Assembly (NCBI GenBank): GCA_013400975.1
Contig: WBMZ01000245.1
Coordinates: 1 to 64,000, forward strand
Length of the DNA stretch: 64,000 nt
Direction: 5' to 3'
From: Atrichornis clamosus
Lineage: Eukaryota > Chordata > Aves > Passeriformes > Menuridae
Shown here: in pieces, positions 24,999 to 36,712 of the stretch
Layout of the letters: every line of letters begins with the position of its first letter
How positions within the stretch are numbered: position 1 is the first letter of the stretch
Notes under the pieces: generated by a model
What the model was told of the DNA's origin: nothing
What the model saw: only the letters and a program-made list of their open reading frames with translations
Database searches by the model: none
Program-made: the position numbers and the translations under genes

Positions 24999-26890
24999 CT
25001 ATACCTGGAGAAACCGAGATAGGATCTGTGATTCCCTTTTGAAGGTGGTTATTTTTAAAAGAAAGGAAGAAAAGGAGGGAACCCTCGAAACTGTCAACTG
25101 TTTCCCAAACACTACATTAATGCCGGCCAGACTTCTGTCGTAACTTTTGTCGTGGCCCTACTGTTTTTATATGGGTTTTTCAACCTGTGATTGTTAAGTC
25201 TCAGCATTGAATAATGAAAGCAAAATAAAAACAAAAAATGCTCGCATGCTTTGGGGTTTTGTTGTTGTTTTGGAGGTGGGAAGATGGAGAAAATCTTTTG
25301 GGTGTGGGGTAGTTTTCTTCATTGTTGGGGTTTTTATTTTCCTGTTACAGGCAAAATTCCTGTGTTTCATCATCTGGAATAAAGCCATAATTCTGACGAA
25401 AGTATTTAAACGTTTAAAAATAACAGACGGGTTTTAAACTGATAAAGGGATAATCGTTTTGTAAGCTTCTCCTTTCTCAATTAAAGCACTCTACCAAAAC
25501 TGCTTATATACCTATGTACACACTCACACTAAAGCTGCGTGTTCATTTAGGTATCGTCATGAATGCGTACCTCAATATTTACTGTTCTCATTTGCACCGA
25601 TAAAATTTAGATCTTAAATCCATGTCTGAGGAAAAAAGTAAAACTTCAAAGGTTAATTAGTTACAAGCGCCTTTGTTTTCTTCTTTCTCTCTTCTTTTTT
25701 TTCCCGCCAAGATAACGTTAACATTATAGAGCGTATTAAAATATAGGGGTCCACTTGGGGAAATTCGCATGGCAGATTCTCAAAGACAAAAGAAGTGAGC
25801 CTTCCCAAAGACGGTGGAAGTTGCGCTGATGGTCCCAGCTCTGCCCCGCTGCGTGCCAGCCCTGCCGCGGCGTGGGTCGGGAGGCAGGACAGGGACTGCT
25901 GGCAGCGCTGCCTCGCCACAAAACCCCCCTCTGCATTTGCCCGGAGAGGCAAAGTCACTGCAACCAGTCTATTAACTTAAAATGGGCAGGGACGGCGACA
26001 TAGCCCTCCCATTCACAGCTGAATCACAACGAACTAAATCAAAATTTTAACCCTCCTGAAAGGACCAATGTTGATGGAGGAGGCAGGCGAGCCGGAGATA
26101 TTCAGAAAATGCGAAGTTTACAGCTCTAATGCCTCTGCTACCTGAAGGCACAGCGCCAGAGCGGGTAATTCGTTTTACTAATTACTTGACAACAAGCAGA
26201 TCAAAAAGAAAATCTTGCAGGAAGAACTTTAGCGTCTTCAGGAGAGAATAACATTTCTGTGCTCCTTGCATAACAAAAATACTGTGGATGTTCTGCTCTC
26301 GTTGGCTCTAAATGTACACATCTGCCCACAGGCAACACTTCGATTTGGTTTTAAAGGTTCTTCTACAGCTGGGAAATTGCACTGCGGGGTGCTGTTATTT
26401 TTAAAGTAGTAGATATTTTAGGGTGAAATTTAAGAATAGACATTTCTTTGATTGAACAAGGAGGGGAAATCCCGCTTGTTGTCAGAAGTTAATTTTCAGC
26501 TATTAGAGAAGTTTCTGACTTCAAATATTTTTCTTTCCTCTATAAATGTTATTGGCCTGCTTTCATAATTACGAAAAAGTTTATCCGGCAAATCGAAGCC
26601 TGATACCCGGCATTGGCTTGGCAGTAACTCCTTTAGTAAATACTTGTTGTTACCGCGTGGTGCCCTTTGCCCGCTGGATCTCGCCACCAGCCCGGCAGTG
26701 TAAGTCCTACCCACCCAGGCGGTCATTAATGGCAAACCTGCGGCTGCGAGGCGCTTCTCAGTTACCAATAAAACCTTTACTGCGGCTCGCCCCGAAGTGG
26801 CTTTAGAGAGCGCGCTTTTAGGCGCCCGGCACCTGAGCGCTGTTCTACCTAATGCCTCCCTTCCTGATCGCATTAGTGGCCGCTCCCCCG

Positions 26891-26910
26891 GTACTATTTA
26901 TGGGCAATAA
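26891..26910 (+). promoter_or_regulatory. MEF2-like / posterior HOX-like element
   Basis: ACTATTTATGGGCAATAAAA, located between CpG-rich segments. CTATTTATGG is one base from the MEF2 consensus and CAATAAAA matches the HOX13-type site. It is directly followed by GC-rich sequence with a pyrimidine-rich patch. Confidence 0.3.
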
Positions 26911-27385
26911 AAGCTCCCGCAGGCCCCGCTCGGGGCCGGGCTCTCCTCCGGTCGGGGAGCGGAGCAGGTGACCGAACCTCCCGGTTTTTCTTTTCCCCCG
27001 CTTTAATGCCAAACAGACAAATCCTCGACTTTACTGCCCCCCATTTCTTCACGGAAGTCACGCATGGAGCTTCGGAGGGGACGCGCCCGCGGTGGCCGGG
27101 CAGCAAAGGCACCGCGGGGCTGGCAAAGCCCAGGAGGCCGGGAGGCGGAGGGGCTGCCGGCGAGAGCGAGCAGCGCCGGCCGGCCCGGGCACTTGGCGTC
27201 TCCGCGCTGGTTCCGCCGCCGGCGCGGAGCCGATGGGGCCCGTGCCCCGGCGTGGGACACACAGCTGGGGGGGACAAGGGCGGCGGCGCTCCCCGGGCTG
27301 CCAGTAGCCGCCTCCCCCCGGCAGGTCCGTGCCAGTCAGAAAACGACGACAGCAGAGACAAAGAGAGAGAATGAAAAAATATATG

Positions 27386-27487
27386 TTAAAAAAAAAACCC
27401 AAAGACACAAAAAAAACCCAGCCCAAAACAAAACAAACCGCCAGTCCAAACAAAAAGCTCAAACCAACAACAACAACACAACCCCAA
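27386..27487. repeat. A/C-dominated low-complexity block inside the CpG cluster
   Basis: About 100 nt made almost wholly of A and C on the + strand, with runs of A separated by CCC and then CAA repeats. A G/T-only block of similar style in reverse sense is at 27841-27893. Confidence 0.85.
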
Positions 27488-27698
27488 GCTATAGAGGCCG
27501 AATCCGATTTACCTTTCGTGGGCGGGAAGGATGCTATGGTTCTCCCTTCTGGCGGGATGGGGTCTCCTCGGAGATCCCCATCTTCTCCGGTAGCCTTTCC
27601 CTCTGTCCCCTAGAACGACACAAAGCCCGTGTAACCCGCGGCGGCCCCCACGCACACGTTCCCCGCGGCTTGGGCTCGGCCTCGCAGCCGTGCCGGGC

Positions 27699-27721
27699 CC
27701 CCCCGCCCCCGCCATATAAGG
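27699..27721 (+). promoter_or_regulatory. GC box plus TATA/CArG element: candidate core promoter
   Basis: A CCCCCGCCCCC-type GC box (about 27699-27710) directly precedes CCATATAAGG (27712-27721). The latter is a perfect SRF CArG box, CC(A/T)6GG, and also a TATA-like element in + orientation. If used as TATA, transcription would start near 27745 in GC-rich DNA. No coding gene follows, so a non-coding transcript or an SRF-bound enhancer are the alternatives. Confidence 0.4.
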
Positions 27722-27840
27722 CGCTCCGGGAAAGCCCCGGAGGACCCTCCGGTGCCAGGCGCTGTCCCCGACACTTTCAGCCACCCAACCCCGCCTCAGC
27801 TCCTTAAATATGGGGAAACCTTTCTTCTCCAGCAACACCC

Positions 27841-27893
27841 TGGTGTTTTTGGTGTGTTTTTTGTTGTTGGGTTTTTTTGTTGGGTTTTTTTTT
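27841..27893. repeat. 53-nt G/T-only block
   Basis: Every base on the + strand is G or T, with T runs separated by GGG or single G. Its reverse complement resembles the A/C block at 27386-27487, so the two could pair as an imperfect stem around the candidate core promoter at 27.7 kb. Confidence 0.85.
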
Positions 27894-28142
27894 CCCCTGA
27901 GGGCATGCACTAAGGCTGAGCTCAGCGAGCCACTCCGACGTGCTGAGAATAAGCCTTCCACCCAACTGGGGCTCCTCGGGCACCCCCAGAGCCGTGGGAG
28001 CCCCAGCCCTGCTGAGGCGAGGGTCAGGCCCTCGGCCGGAACGGCGGGGCGACCGAAACCCGTCTGTCTGCTGGGTGTGGGAGTCAGGCTGGATGGAGTC
28101 CTGCCTTACACGGACATTTGATTTAAATGTGCCTCCGGGGAA

Positions 28143-28150
28143 ATGCAAAT
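28143..28150 (+). promoter_or_regulatory. POU octamer motif
   Basis: ATGCAAAT is the exact octamer, followed at once by AAATAACTTAAT, in the AT-rich edge after the 27.9-28.13 kb CpG segment. A TGACAG (MEIS-type) core lies at about 28209. Confidence 0.35.
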
Positions 28151-31100
28151 AAATAACTTAATCGGGAGGAGGGGGGGAAAAAATCAAAAGAATACCCAAT
28201 CCCGAAGCTGACAGGAGCTACAGGCAGTAAATACACGTAGGGATGGGAGAAAGAGTAAAAGTAAATAAATCTCGGTTACCTAATTGAAAGGCAGAAGCGA
28301 GCCTTTTGTGTACACAGGGCTTCAGGGAGAGGAAAACCAGAGCACGGGGAACACGGAGGGGAGCTCAGGGGCTCCCCTTGGCCCTGCCGGCGGGAGATTT
28401 ACCTTCGCCCGGCAGTCTCCCCCATCCAAAGAATAAAAAGAATGAAAGAGGAAGAAGTGTTAGGAGAAGCCTAGTAACTGGGGCGAAAGGCTGAGCGGTA
28501 CGGAGAGCTGTCCCACTGCAGGGAGTATAGTCAGGATCCCCCGTGGCTGTGGGAGGCGTGGGAGCGGGCCTCTCCTGCAGCACCAGTGGCAAACAAGGCT
28601 GGAAAGATGCAAACAAGCCTGGTGAAAAGAAATAACACTTTTTTTCTCCCATTTGCACATATCTTGTGCTGCTCGAGGAGACATGCAGTACGAAAGAAAG
28701 GATATGGCTTTTAATCAGGGTAAAAACCAAAAAGTTGACAGTGTTTGGGGTTTTCTTTTTAAACAGAGTGTCTTGGCAAGTGTATTCACACGTTTCTCTG
28801 AACAGAAGCCAAAGGATCAAACGGGGTCTCCAAAGTCAGTTTGTGGACAAAGCTGAAACTTTGTCTTTCTGACCTAATATGATAATTGACTGAAAACGAA
28901 TCCCAAGAGAAGGCTGTTTGGTGTCTCACATATACCCACAAGTTTTTTTTCCCTGCATTTATAATCATGTCCAATAATTCCCCAAATGTAGAGGATAATG
29001 CATGTAAGCAAACACTTTCCTTGGAACTATGAAGTTATTCACAGTGCCCTTGTTTGAAGAAATTAGCTCTTTAACTTGAGAGGGTACCTAATACCAAAGG
29101 ATGTTTTGGACACATACTTTCACATAAACACATGCAAATCAGTCTTATTCCTTCTGTAGTCCCTCATTCATCCACAGTAATTAATAACAACTGTGACTAA
29201 CGGTTCCAATTTTATGTCTTGTAGGGTTCTCCACATGAAAATATACTGCTGATCTGGAGTTTACAGTTTTCAGTGTTGCTGCCATACACAGAGCAACTCT
29301 CAAACATTTATTTTCTCAAACGTGACCTGTCAGGTACCCCTCTTCTTGGTATCAAGGGAAGCTTTTTCCCACCAGTCCCAAACTTGTTTGCAACAACTCA
29401 GCCTCTTCACAAGTCAGCCTCTCCCCGGACACTGATTCCAGCATCATTTCCATAAGAAGCACCAGGCTGGCAACTCCAAAGTCAGTACAATCAGTTCCAT
29501 TCAGCTATTTCACTTAAGAAAAAAAGCAGTCTGTTAACAGATCTGTCCTAAAACTCAGTTAATGTGCACATATACATATTACTAACAAATATCAGTACTT
29601 TTTCTGATACCTCTCTTGTACATTGCGGATGCAGTCAAAAGTGTCCCTTACAACTTCTTTGCAATATTCTTGACGTGCAGGTGCCTATCTGGGTTAAAAA
29701 GGGCCTGTTTAGTGTCATCAACACTATCTAGAGTCACGTACACCCTCCTAATCAGATGGTGCAACTGCAGAAAAACAATGGCCTCTCAGCTTTCTCCAGG
29801 CCGTAGCAACCGTGGCTGTAGAAAGTCTTAAGAAAAATAACTATCACCTTCATCTACTGTCATAATTTCCTACTATCTCAATTTTCCAGCTACCAGAAAT
29901 AGTTTTGAAAATGAAGTTTTCATTTAGAAATACAAAGCAGATAAAATAATAATAAAAAATAGAGAATTTAGTTTTCAAAGAGACATAACCATGCATGAGA
30001 TGTGGAACTGAAAATATTTAAGGTAACTGTTTAAAAAATTAAAAGAATATATTCTTCTTAGTCAATTACTCAAATCCCCACTTTTAAAAGGAAAGTGTAC
30101 ATTTAATTTCCAGTTCACTTATAAGGTTTAGTTATGGAAATATTATCAGACTATTTTTTGCACAGCTACAGACTCCAAGAGATCCCATTGGTGACTTGCA
30201 GCCCTCCTAAGGGAGCACAGCAGCAGTTGTTCAGTAGTTAGCAACATTAATCAGGAGTCTACGTCCCACAGTTTAAAGCAGTGAACGGGTAAAGTAAACA
30301 CATATAAATCCTTATGTCTTAGAGAGAAATCTTGCATTAGTCTATCATATGAAAGGGCAAAAAAATGAAGGTGAAGAAAGCCTTTTGTGGCTCTATTGCC
30401 AATATGGAAAGTTTCCAAACTATTCCTAGCACTAGGTGAGAGAGTGGCTTAAGCACTGGCTGGTGTAGGTGAGAATTAGCTGTTTAGGCAACTGAAAAGG
30501 GCAAGGTCAGCGGAATGGTCACAGGAGAGATTTTATGCCTCAGGAAAAAGACAAGAGAGAAGTGGCTACTTGTAGGTAATTGTACTGTGAGTCTGGCTAT
30601 TCAAAATACTTAGGTTTTCCTCCCATTTTTCTGGGAGGCCAGTCAGGTTGGCCTTGTGTCCCCCCCTCAAGTGGTCCCAGGTGTCCCTTACTGCTTTGTG
30701 TGGTGCAGAGGCAAATCTGGGCATGGGACAGTGCAGGAGGTTTCATGCAACGTCAGGAGTGGCTTTTACTGCCTATTTCTCAAAGAAACCTGCTGCAGTG
30801 ATCTGATCTGCTTCTCACCTTCTGGGATTGTACCATTGTCATTTCTCTTCTTGCATCGGCACTACTGAAATATATAGGAAAAGAGGGATGAAAATTTGAG
30901 AATAAGCATTAAAGCCATTTTAATGGCTGGACGCTCATTGTTCTCATCTTCCTGAAGTCAGAAAGCCTCTCGATTTGATACAGCACTTACTACCTTGATG
31001 CTCATGGGCTGATTCCTGAAATGGTTACATAAGAATTTACAAAATAAGGCAGCACAGCCCTGCTCTCCATGTTTACACTGGCCAGCGGGGTTTTTTTTTG

Positions 31101-31460
31101 ATCATCAAACTGCATCCCTGCTCTGGACTCTTGCTTGCTGCTCTGAGGGGCGGGCACTGAAATATCTTAGCCAAACTGAGACCTAAGCTCGTTACCTGAC
31201 ACTATGTTGCTGAGAAACTCAGAGGCAGCTATTTCATGTTGCAGCAAGCAAATTGAAAAAACCGGAGCATTATGGAGTGGGGCTGTGTATGGCAGAGGAG
31301 GACTGAGGTGCTCTGTGAGTGGTGTGGAGCTGTGTGAAAGCTCGGGCAGCACCAACAGCAGCTGGAGAACCTATTGTGGCCCTACTTTTGGAAAGAAAAG
31401 GCAGAGTGCCAGGTGGCAGTCAACCAGAAGAGCCGAGGTCTAAACAAAGGTCTTAAAGAG

Positions 31461-31484
31461 AACAAAACAAAACAAAACAAAAAG
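31461..31484. repeat. (AAAAC)n microsatellite
   Basis: Four to five AAAAC units on the + strand. Confidence 0.9.
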
Positions 31485-34400
31485 GGAGAGAAAAGGTGGT
31501 GGGGGGAAACCCCTAACCATAAATAGGCAAGAATACTTTAGGGATAACACAGATTTCATTGATAGGTATTAAAAAAAAGAAGTTGCTTGTATTGTGTCCG
31601 GCTTTTCCAAAGGGCACATTTTTCCAAATACCTGCACCAAAAATACCACAAAACATTACCTAGCTTATTCAGAAAGCCACTAAGGGAAGAAAAAACCCCA
31701 AGCTTTCTTCAAGGGGAGTTTGATGTGCTGTTTAGCCTGCTCTGTCATTTTTCTTGTCTCTCTTCATAATCTCTATGCAACCCAGAAACAGCCAGTAAAA
31801 AAGAGAGACCCTCTGCTTGTTTAATTACTTCCTGAAAATTTGACAACTACTACTTCGGTCTCATTGGATAATCTACTTTTAAATTACCTAGTCTTTCAAA
31901 GACAGCATAATTTGAGTACATTTACTTCCCTAGCTATACATCATGCCTATCAAAATTAAATGCTTCCAACATACCAGTGCAGCGTTTTAACATTTAACTT
32001 CTGTAATACATTTAACAGTAAATTTATCCTATACTTCCTTTTTAACAAATTTTCATAACTTTAGCAGTAAAGCACAGTCAGAAGTGGATCTCTTTTTTTC
32101 TGATGAGGAAGTAAAATTATGTAAATAATGATAGAGGTTTATAAAGTGTAAAGTTGGCATCAATTTTTGTGGTATTTATTCCTGCTTAAGAAGAAGATTA
32201 TTTCATTAGTACAACTAATTTATGAACAAAATATGAACTTAGGCATAATTCAATGTGTTTACATTCTTGCTCTACATATAACTAAAATGATAAATGTTAT
32301 CTCAAAAGAATTCATATGATTTTCCTATGAAATTTTTCAAGACTTTTTTTGAAAAAAAATAAAATGTTTTACAGAAATTTAGAATAAACAGTTCCATGTA
32401 CTCCTTTAGCAGACAATTCCACTGCCATTTTAACTGGTGATTATGAGAATTTTTAGTAATTCTGTTTTTCTGTGATCTCTATTATTATTTCTGCTTCTGT
32501 ATCAGAAAACCCAAGCTGATCTTAACAACACTATTGATTCATCATCAAAATATGCAGTAAGCACGTATTCAGGGTGCGGTCTCTGCAGAGGGTGTGTGTG
32601 TTTTTCAAAGCTGAAAGACTACCCCACACAGTTCTAGAATTCCTCCTGTAGAGAAACGGGAAGTGAAAAGCAGTCACAAAACCAGACCTCTCTCCCAGAT
32701 ATTAGCAATGCTTTTGAGCAGTCCTCTCTCAGGAAATGCTGAATTTGAGGTTGTTTTTCTTTTCTTTTGTTTGTTAGTAGTGACACATGTCAATAAGCCC
32801 TATTTTCAATAGACAGCAGTTTTAATTGCAGGAATGCATGCAGATCTCACGGTGGATCCTGTTGGTATATGCACCACATGTGTGTGCATGCATGCAAGCC
32901 AGAAGACTGTCTACAGCACATGGGCAGGTCAATCCAACATGAACAAAACCAAAAGCAAAAGAGGCAAAGAAACAGCACGTAAAAAAAAGAAAAAGAAAGA
33001 ACCCCCCCCTTGCTTCTAAATCATCACAAAGACTGCAATATCCTGTTATCTGTTGTAGTAAATTCATATACAAAAATAAAGAAACAAATGTTGCCCTTCT
33101 GTGACGGGAGATAATAAAAGATTGATTCTTAAAAAAGGAAAAAAATCCAAGCAGAGGAGAGAAGAAATATGTCAGTTTAAGCTATACTCAAGAAAACCAC
33201 AGACTGACATAACATTTAAGCAGCCCAAATTACTTGATATTGTCTTGAAGTTATCTTATGGAGCAAACAATACAGACATGAGATGAAAGACAAGTAAAAG
33301 CCACTGGATGTCTCGTTGCGACAAACCCATTTCTAAACCATGTCACTGACCTGGTGGAGGCAAGTTTTCTATGCCAACCTTAATTTATTTTAACCTACTA
33401 CAGAGTTAAAAGGGACTAAAAAACACCAATTGAATATACTTTTTTGTGGACAAAGTAACAAATACATTTTATCTTAAAGAAAGAATGCTACTTACCAAGG
33501 ATTAGTGTTGATTTAAAATGTCTATCCAGAATGCCTCCTTAATTCTGTTATTATGATTACCTAATGATAATTAGGTAGATATAAGGAAGGCAAAAGTGTC
33601 AAGTTATAATATTATATGATGAGAAAATAGCAACACCACTTCAGACACCAACATTTTTCAGTTTAATGTGAAGGATTAAAATCAGTTACCTACCTATTTC
33701 TAAAATTCTGGTTTCTGATTTCATTTGTTTACCAACTCAAGTTTCATTCTCTCTCATACCCTAAACACAGTTACGTGTTCAGGAAGTATTAAAAAAATAC
33801 AAATCATATTAAAACTTCTGAAACTTTCACTGAAGTGCCTTATAAAATAAGAAAAAGTATACATACATAAATCCTCCTCCTTGCTCTACTACAGGATCAT
33901 GGTAAAATATGTTCAGAGTGAAAACTAATACACAAGAAAATATTTAGGCACTAACTACAGAACTCACAAGAATAAGCTTGACTCCAGGATATTTGTAAAG
34001 AATGGCAATAATCAAGTATGCATATATTAAGAAATTTTAAAGGTTAAGGCTGCTGAACAAAAGCATTAGAGGAATATGCCTGTGGTTGGACTCTCAGGAT
34101 CTTATTTAATACCCTAAAGAAGCCTGGCCAACAATTCCCACTAATGTTGGCAGAAAGTGTCCCACACTTCTGAAAGCTGCAATACTTATGAAACTGCCTA
34201 AACAAGGTGCTTGGTTAGGCAGAAGGCACATTAAATAGAGGGAGTGACTCTCCATATCCTGACACTTGCACACATGCTTTCAGTGTACTCGGTCTGCTCC
34301 TGTGCATAACTGATGCTGGTTTTTCCTGGGGGTAGCACAGTAACAGTTTTTACTCTTAATATGGTATTCAGTGGTGCACACAGATTGTCTCTGTTTCCAA

Positions 34401-34584
34401 GACTTTCATTATTTTTGTTTTATTTTAATGTGTAGGTCAACCTAAGTTGATACGTTAAAAACCCAAACCAAAATGTGATAGTTTATTTGAATTTAGTTGA
34501 TTTTGATTGTGATTCATTGATTTTGAGTAATCGTTGTCAGAGTTAGAAAATAAAGACATTTAAAATTTCTGTTAAAATGTAATT

Positions 34585-34602
34585 TTATTTATTTATTTAT
34601 TT
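34585..34602. repeat. (TTTA)n microsatellite
   Basis: About four TTTA units. Confidence 0.85.
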
Positions 34603-35515
34603 AGAAGAGTATTCCGTGCTTTTACTCACTGTGCAATGTTTGCTTAATATTGAAGGTCAGAACAGTCACAATAGAATTAAATCACTGTTCTGAACGGAGT
34701 CATGCTCATCCAGTGATTTATAAAATGGATTAGATCTTAAAAATCAATCATTATAAATGAAAGAATTCCAGGCAACATCCCACCTGGAATTAATATCTAA
34801 TTAAGTTCGACAATCTCAAAAGGAAAAAGAAAAAGCTTCTTTAGTTATTTATGCACATGTATCTGGCAGTTCCAACTTTTCTTACACAGAAACTCTTACA
34901 TAGTAGCTGCCACTCAAGATCTATACTTTTGCTTCAGTGTCAGCTTTCAAATTCATATTACATTGGGCATCAATTTAAAATAATAATTAGCCACTCCTAA
35001 ACTTCTGATACGTATTAAAAAGTTTGTACTAAAATCAATTTTCATATAGAAGTTTGAGCCAGAAATTCTCAAAAATACCTGAAAAAAGAAGTTCTGATAT
35101 TGATTTACAGTATAAATAAATAAATAAAAATTTGAAATCGACATTTCCTTTCTCTTTCTTGGTTTTTGGATGATCTTGATTTTTTCTTGAAGTGTTGGAA
35201 TGCTATTTCCTATCCTCTCCTAAAACCACTTTTCTCTAAAGGGACATTGCAGAGCTGATACACAACCACGTTCCCAACACACAAATAGTTTTCTCAGTTT
35301 GAAATTTGCCCTTGTTACATGCACACTTCCTGAGGCAAGGCCCGGGGGTAAATCCTCAGTTCAGTGAGATATATTTTCCAACGATCACGACAGAGTCAGC
35401 ATTCTGTAAAGAAAGTATATGTGTAAGAGATGTAAAGTTCCTTTAGAGGTAGAGTGCCATGAAAGAAGAAACAACTCAGTTACTGTAGTCAGACAAACAT
35501 TTCTTTATCCTTAGA

Positions 35516-35541
35516 GAATAAAATAAAATAAAATAAAATAA
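35516..35541. repeat. (AAAAT)n microsatellite
   Basis: About five AAAAT/AATAA units. Confidence 0.9.
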
Positions 35542-36500
35542 CTTTATAAGTAAATATAATAAGATCTGTCTTATATTGAGTGATTTTTGCACAATCTGCA
35601 ATAAAAAGCCCTTCAGGCCAGAGTTTCCTCTTCCCCTTATGGGATTTCTTTTTACTTTTTTCTTTTTACTTATTTCTTTTTGACTTTGAAAAAGGGTAAG
35701 AATTATTTATTTAAACAACTGACTGCAGATTAAAATTAACACTGTACATTTCAATTATTATCAATTCATCAGGGACCCAAAAGAATTGGTATCTTTTTAA
35801 TTAAAGTATTTTTATCAGATAACCTAAGCCTCTAAGGCCATATATTTGATTTTAATTAAAAAAAATTCTGCTTGTGATCATTGTTCAGAATTAATATACC
35901 AAATAAAATATGGGAAGAAAGGAGGTAAAGGGAGGTTATATAGTGTTACCTGATAAAAGGAGACAGTAATATTTAAAATGAGGTAAGTGTTACACCGATT
36001 TATGATGTATTTTATCTTCCAGAGAAACCCTAGTTTATCGTAGTGTCGTTCAGTTTGAAACGTCAGCTGTATATCTTTCTGCTTTTGAATGTAACTCTAG
36101 GTTGAAAGGAAAAGGTTTGCAGTCGCATGATGTATAAGCAGATCAAAAGCTTGGCATTTTTTCTGGGATAATTCACTTTGATATTGGAACATTTTTGTTG
36201 TCATAAATATATAAATATTATAAATATCTTATAAATACCTTGAAAGAATATGAATTAATAACACTTAACATGCCTCTCATCTTCAGGGTGCTGTACAAAC
36301 ATCTATTAATCAGAAAGGATGAAAATGTTTCTTTTGTTTTAGTCCCCACTCAAATTATCCTGTAAACATCCTCATCCCTAACCCAGTAGCACCAAAATTT
36401 GTACTTTTTTCTTTGCTTCAAAAACAAACCAAAATATCTTCATTCATAATCTGCTTTCCTTTGTATCCATAATATATCTGTATCAGGAGACTTGCAGTAC

Positions 36501-36516
36501 AAAAAAAAAAAAAAAA
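36501..36516. repeat. Poly(A) run
   Basis: Sixteen A followed by an AG-rich tail (GAAAAAGAGAAAG). No retroposed gene body is recognised upstream. Confidence 0.85.
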
Positions 36517-36600
36517 GAAAAAGAGAAAGTGATCTAGTTTGTAAGATAACGGGGCAAAGCAAATCAGCCTCCAAACCCCACACTTAATCTAACCACTCAA

Positions 36601-36712
36601 ACGCCAGGTAGCAGCCCCGTGCCAGACTGACCTGCGTGTTACAGCCGGGGCACTCGGCGTGGAACGCAGAGGTGGTGGCACCTGGCCTCAGCTGCAGGCT
36701 GCGCACGAGATG
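36601..36712. other. Isolated GC- and CpG-rich patch
   Basis: About nine CpG in 110 bp, surrounded by AT-rich desert, with CACCTG and CAGCTG E-boxes at about 36680-36692. It may be a small regulatory element or a remnant of an old GC-rich repeat. No coding potential is evident. Confidence 0.4.

Larger units (their letters stand above)
24230..28640. promoter_or_regulatory. Orphan CpG-island cluster / candidate regulatory hub
   Basis: Seen: within AT-rich desert, GC- and CpG-rich segments lie at about 24.26-24.66, 24.77-24.86, 25.79-25.94, 26.64-27.36, 27.49-27.80, 27.90-28.13 and 28.32-28.60 kb. By hand count 27061-27240 holds about 27 CpG, far above bulk vertebrate DNA. Between them are AT-rich stretches with homeodomain-type cores (AATTAAAT, TAATTAGT, ACTAATTACT), TTTATTTATG and GGCAATAAAAG. 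The GC stretches are open in several frames on both strands at once, as expected where stop codons are rare, and no protein family is recognisable. Unmethylated orphan islands near developmental genes often mark enhancers, Polycomb targets or lncRNA promoters. The HAND2 link is inferred from synteny only. Confidence 0.6.

Noticed and set aside
27064..27807. 247-codon open frame on the + strand, the longest in the desert
   Set aside because: It runs through CpG-island DNA where stops are rare, is overlapped by open frames in other phases and on the other strand, reads straight through the A/C low-complexity block as poly-K/N/T, and has no recognisable domain.
26894..28148. Several - strand open frames of 110-155 codons
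   Set aside because: Same CpG-rich composition effect: mutually overlapping, Pro/Arg/Ala/Gly-rich, no domain and no splice-consistent neighbours.
36203..36237. Clustered ATAAAT motifs as a possible homeobox site cluster
   Set aside because: In very AT-rich DNA this looks like a diverged simple repeat. Motif count alone is not evidence.
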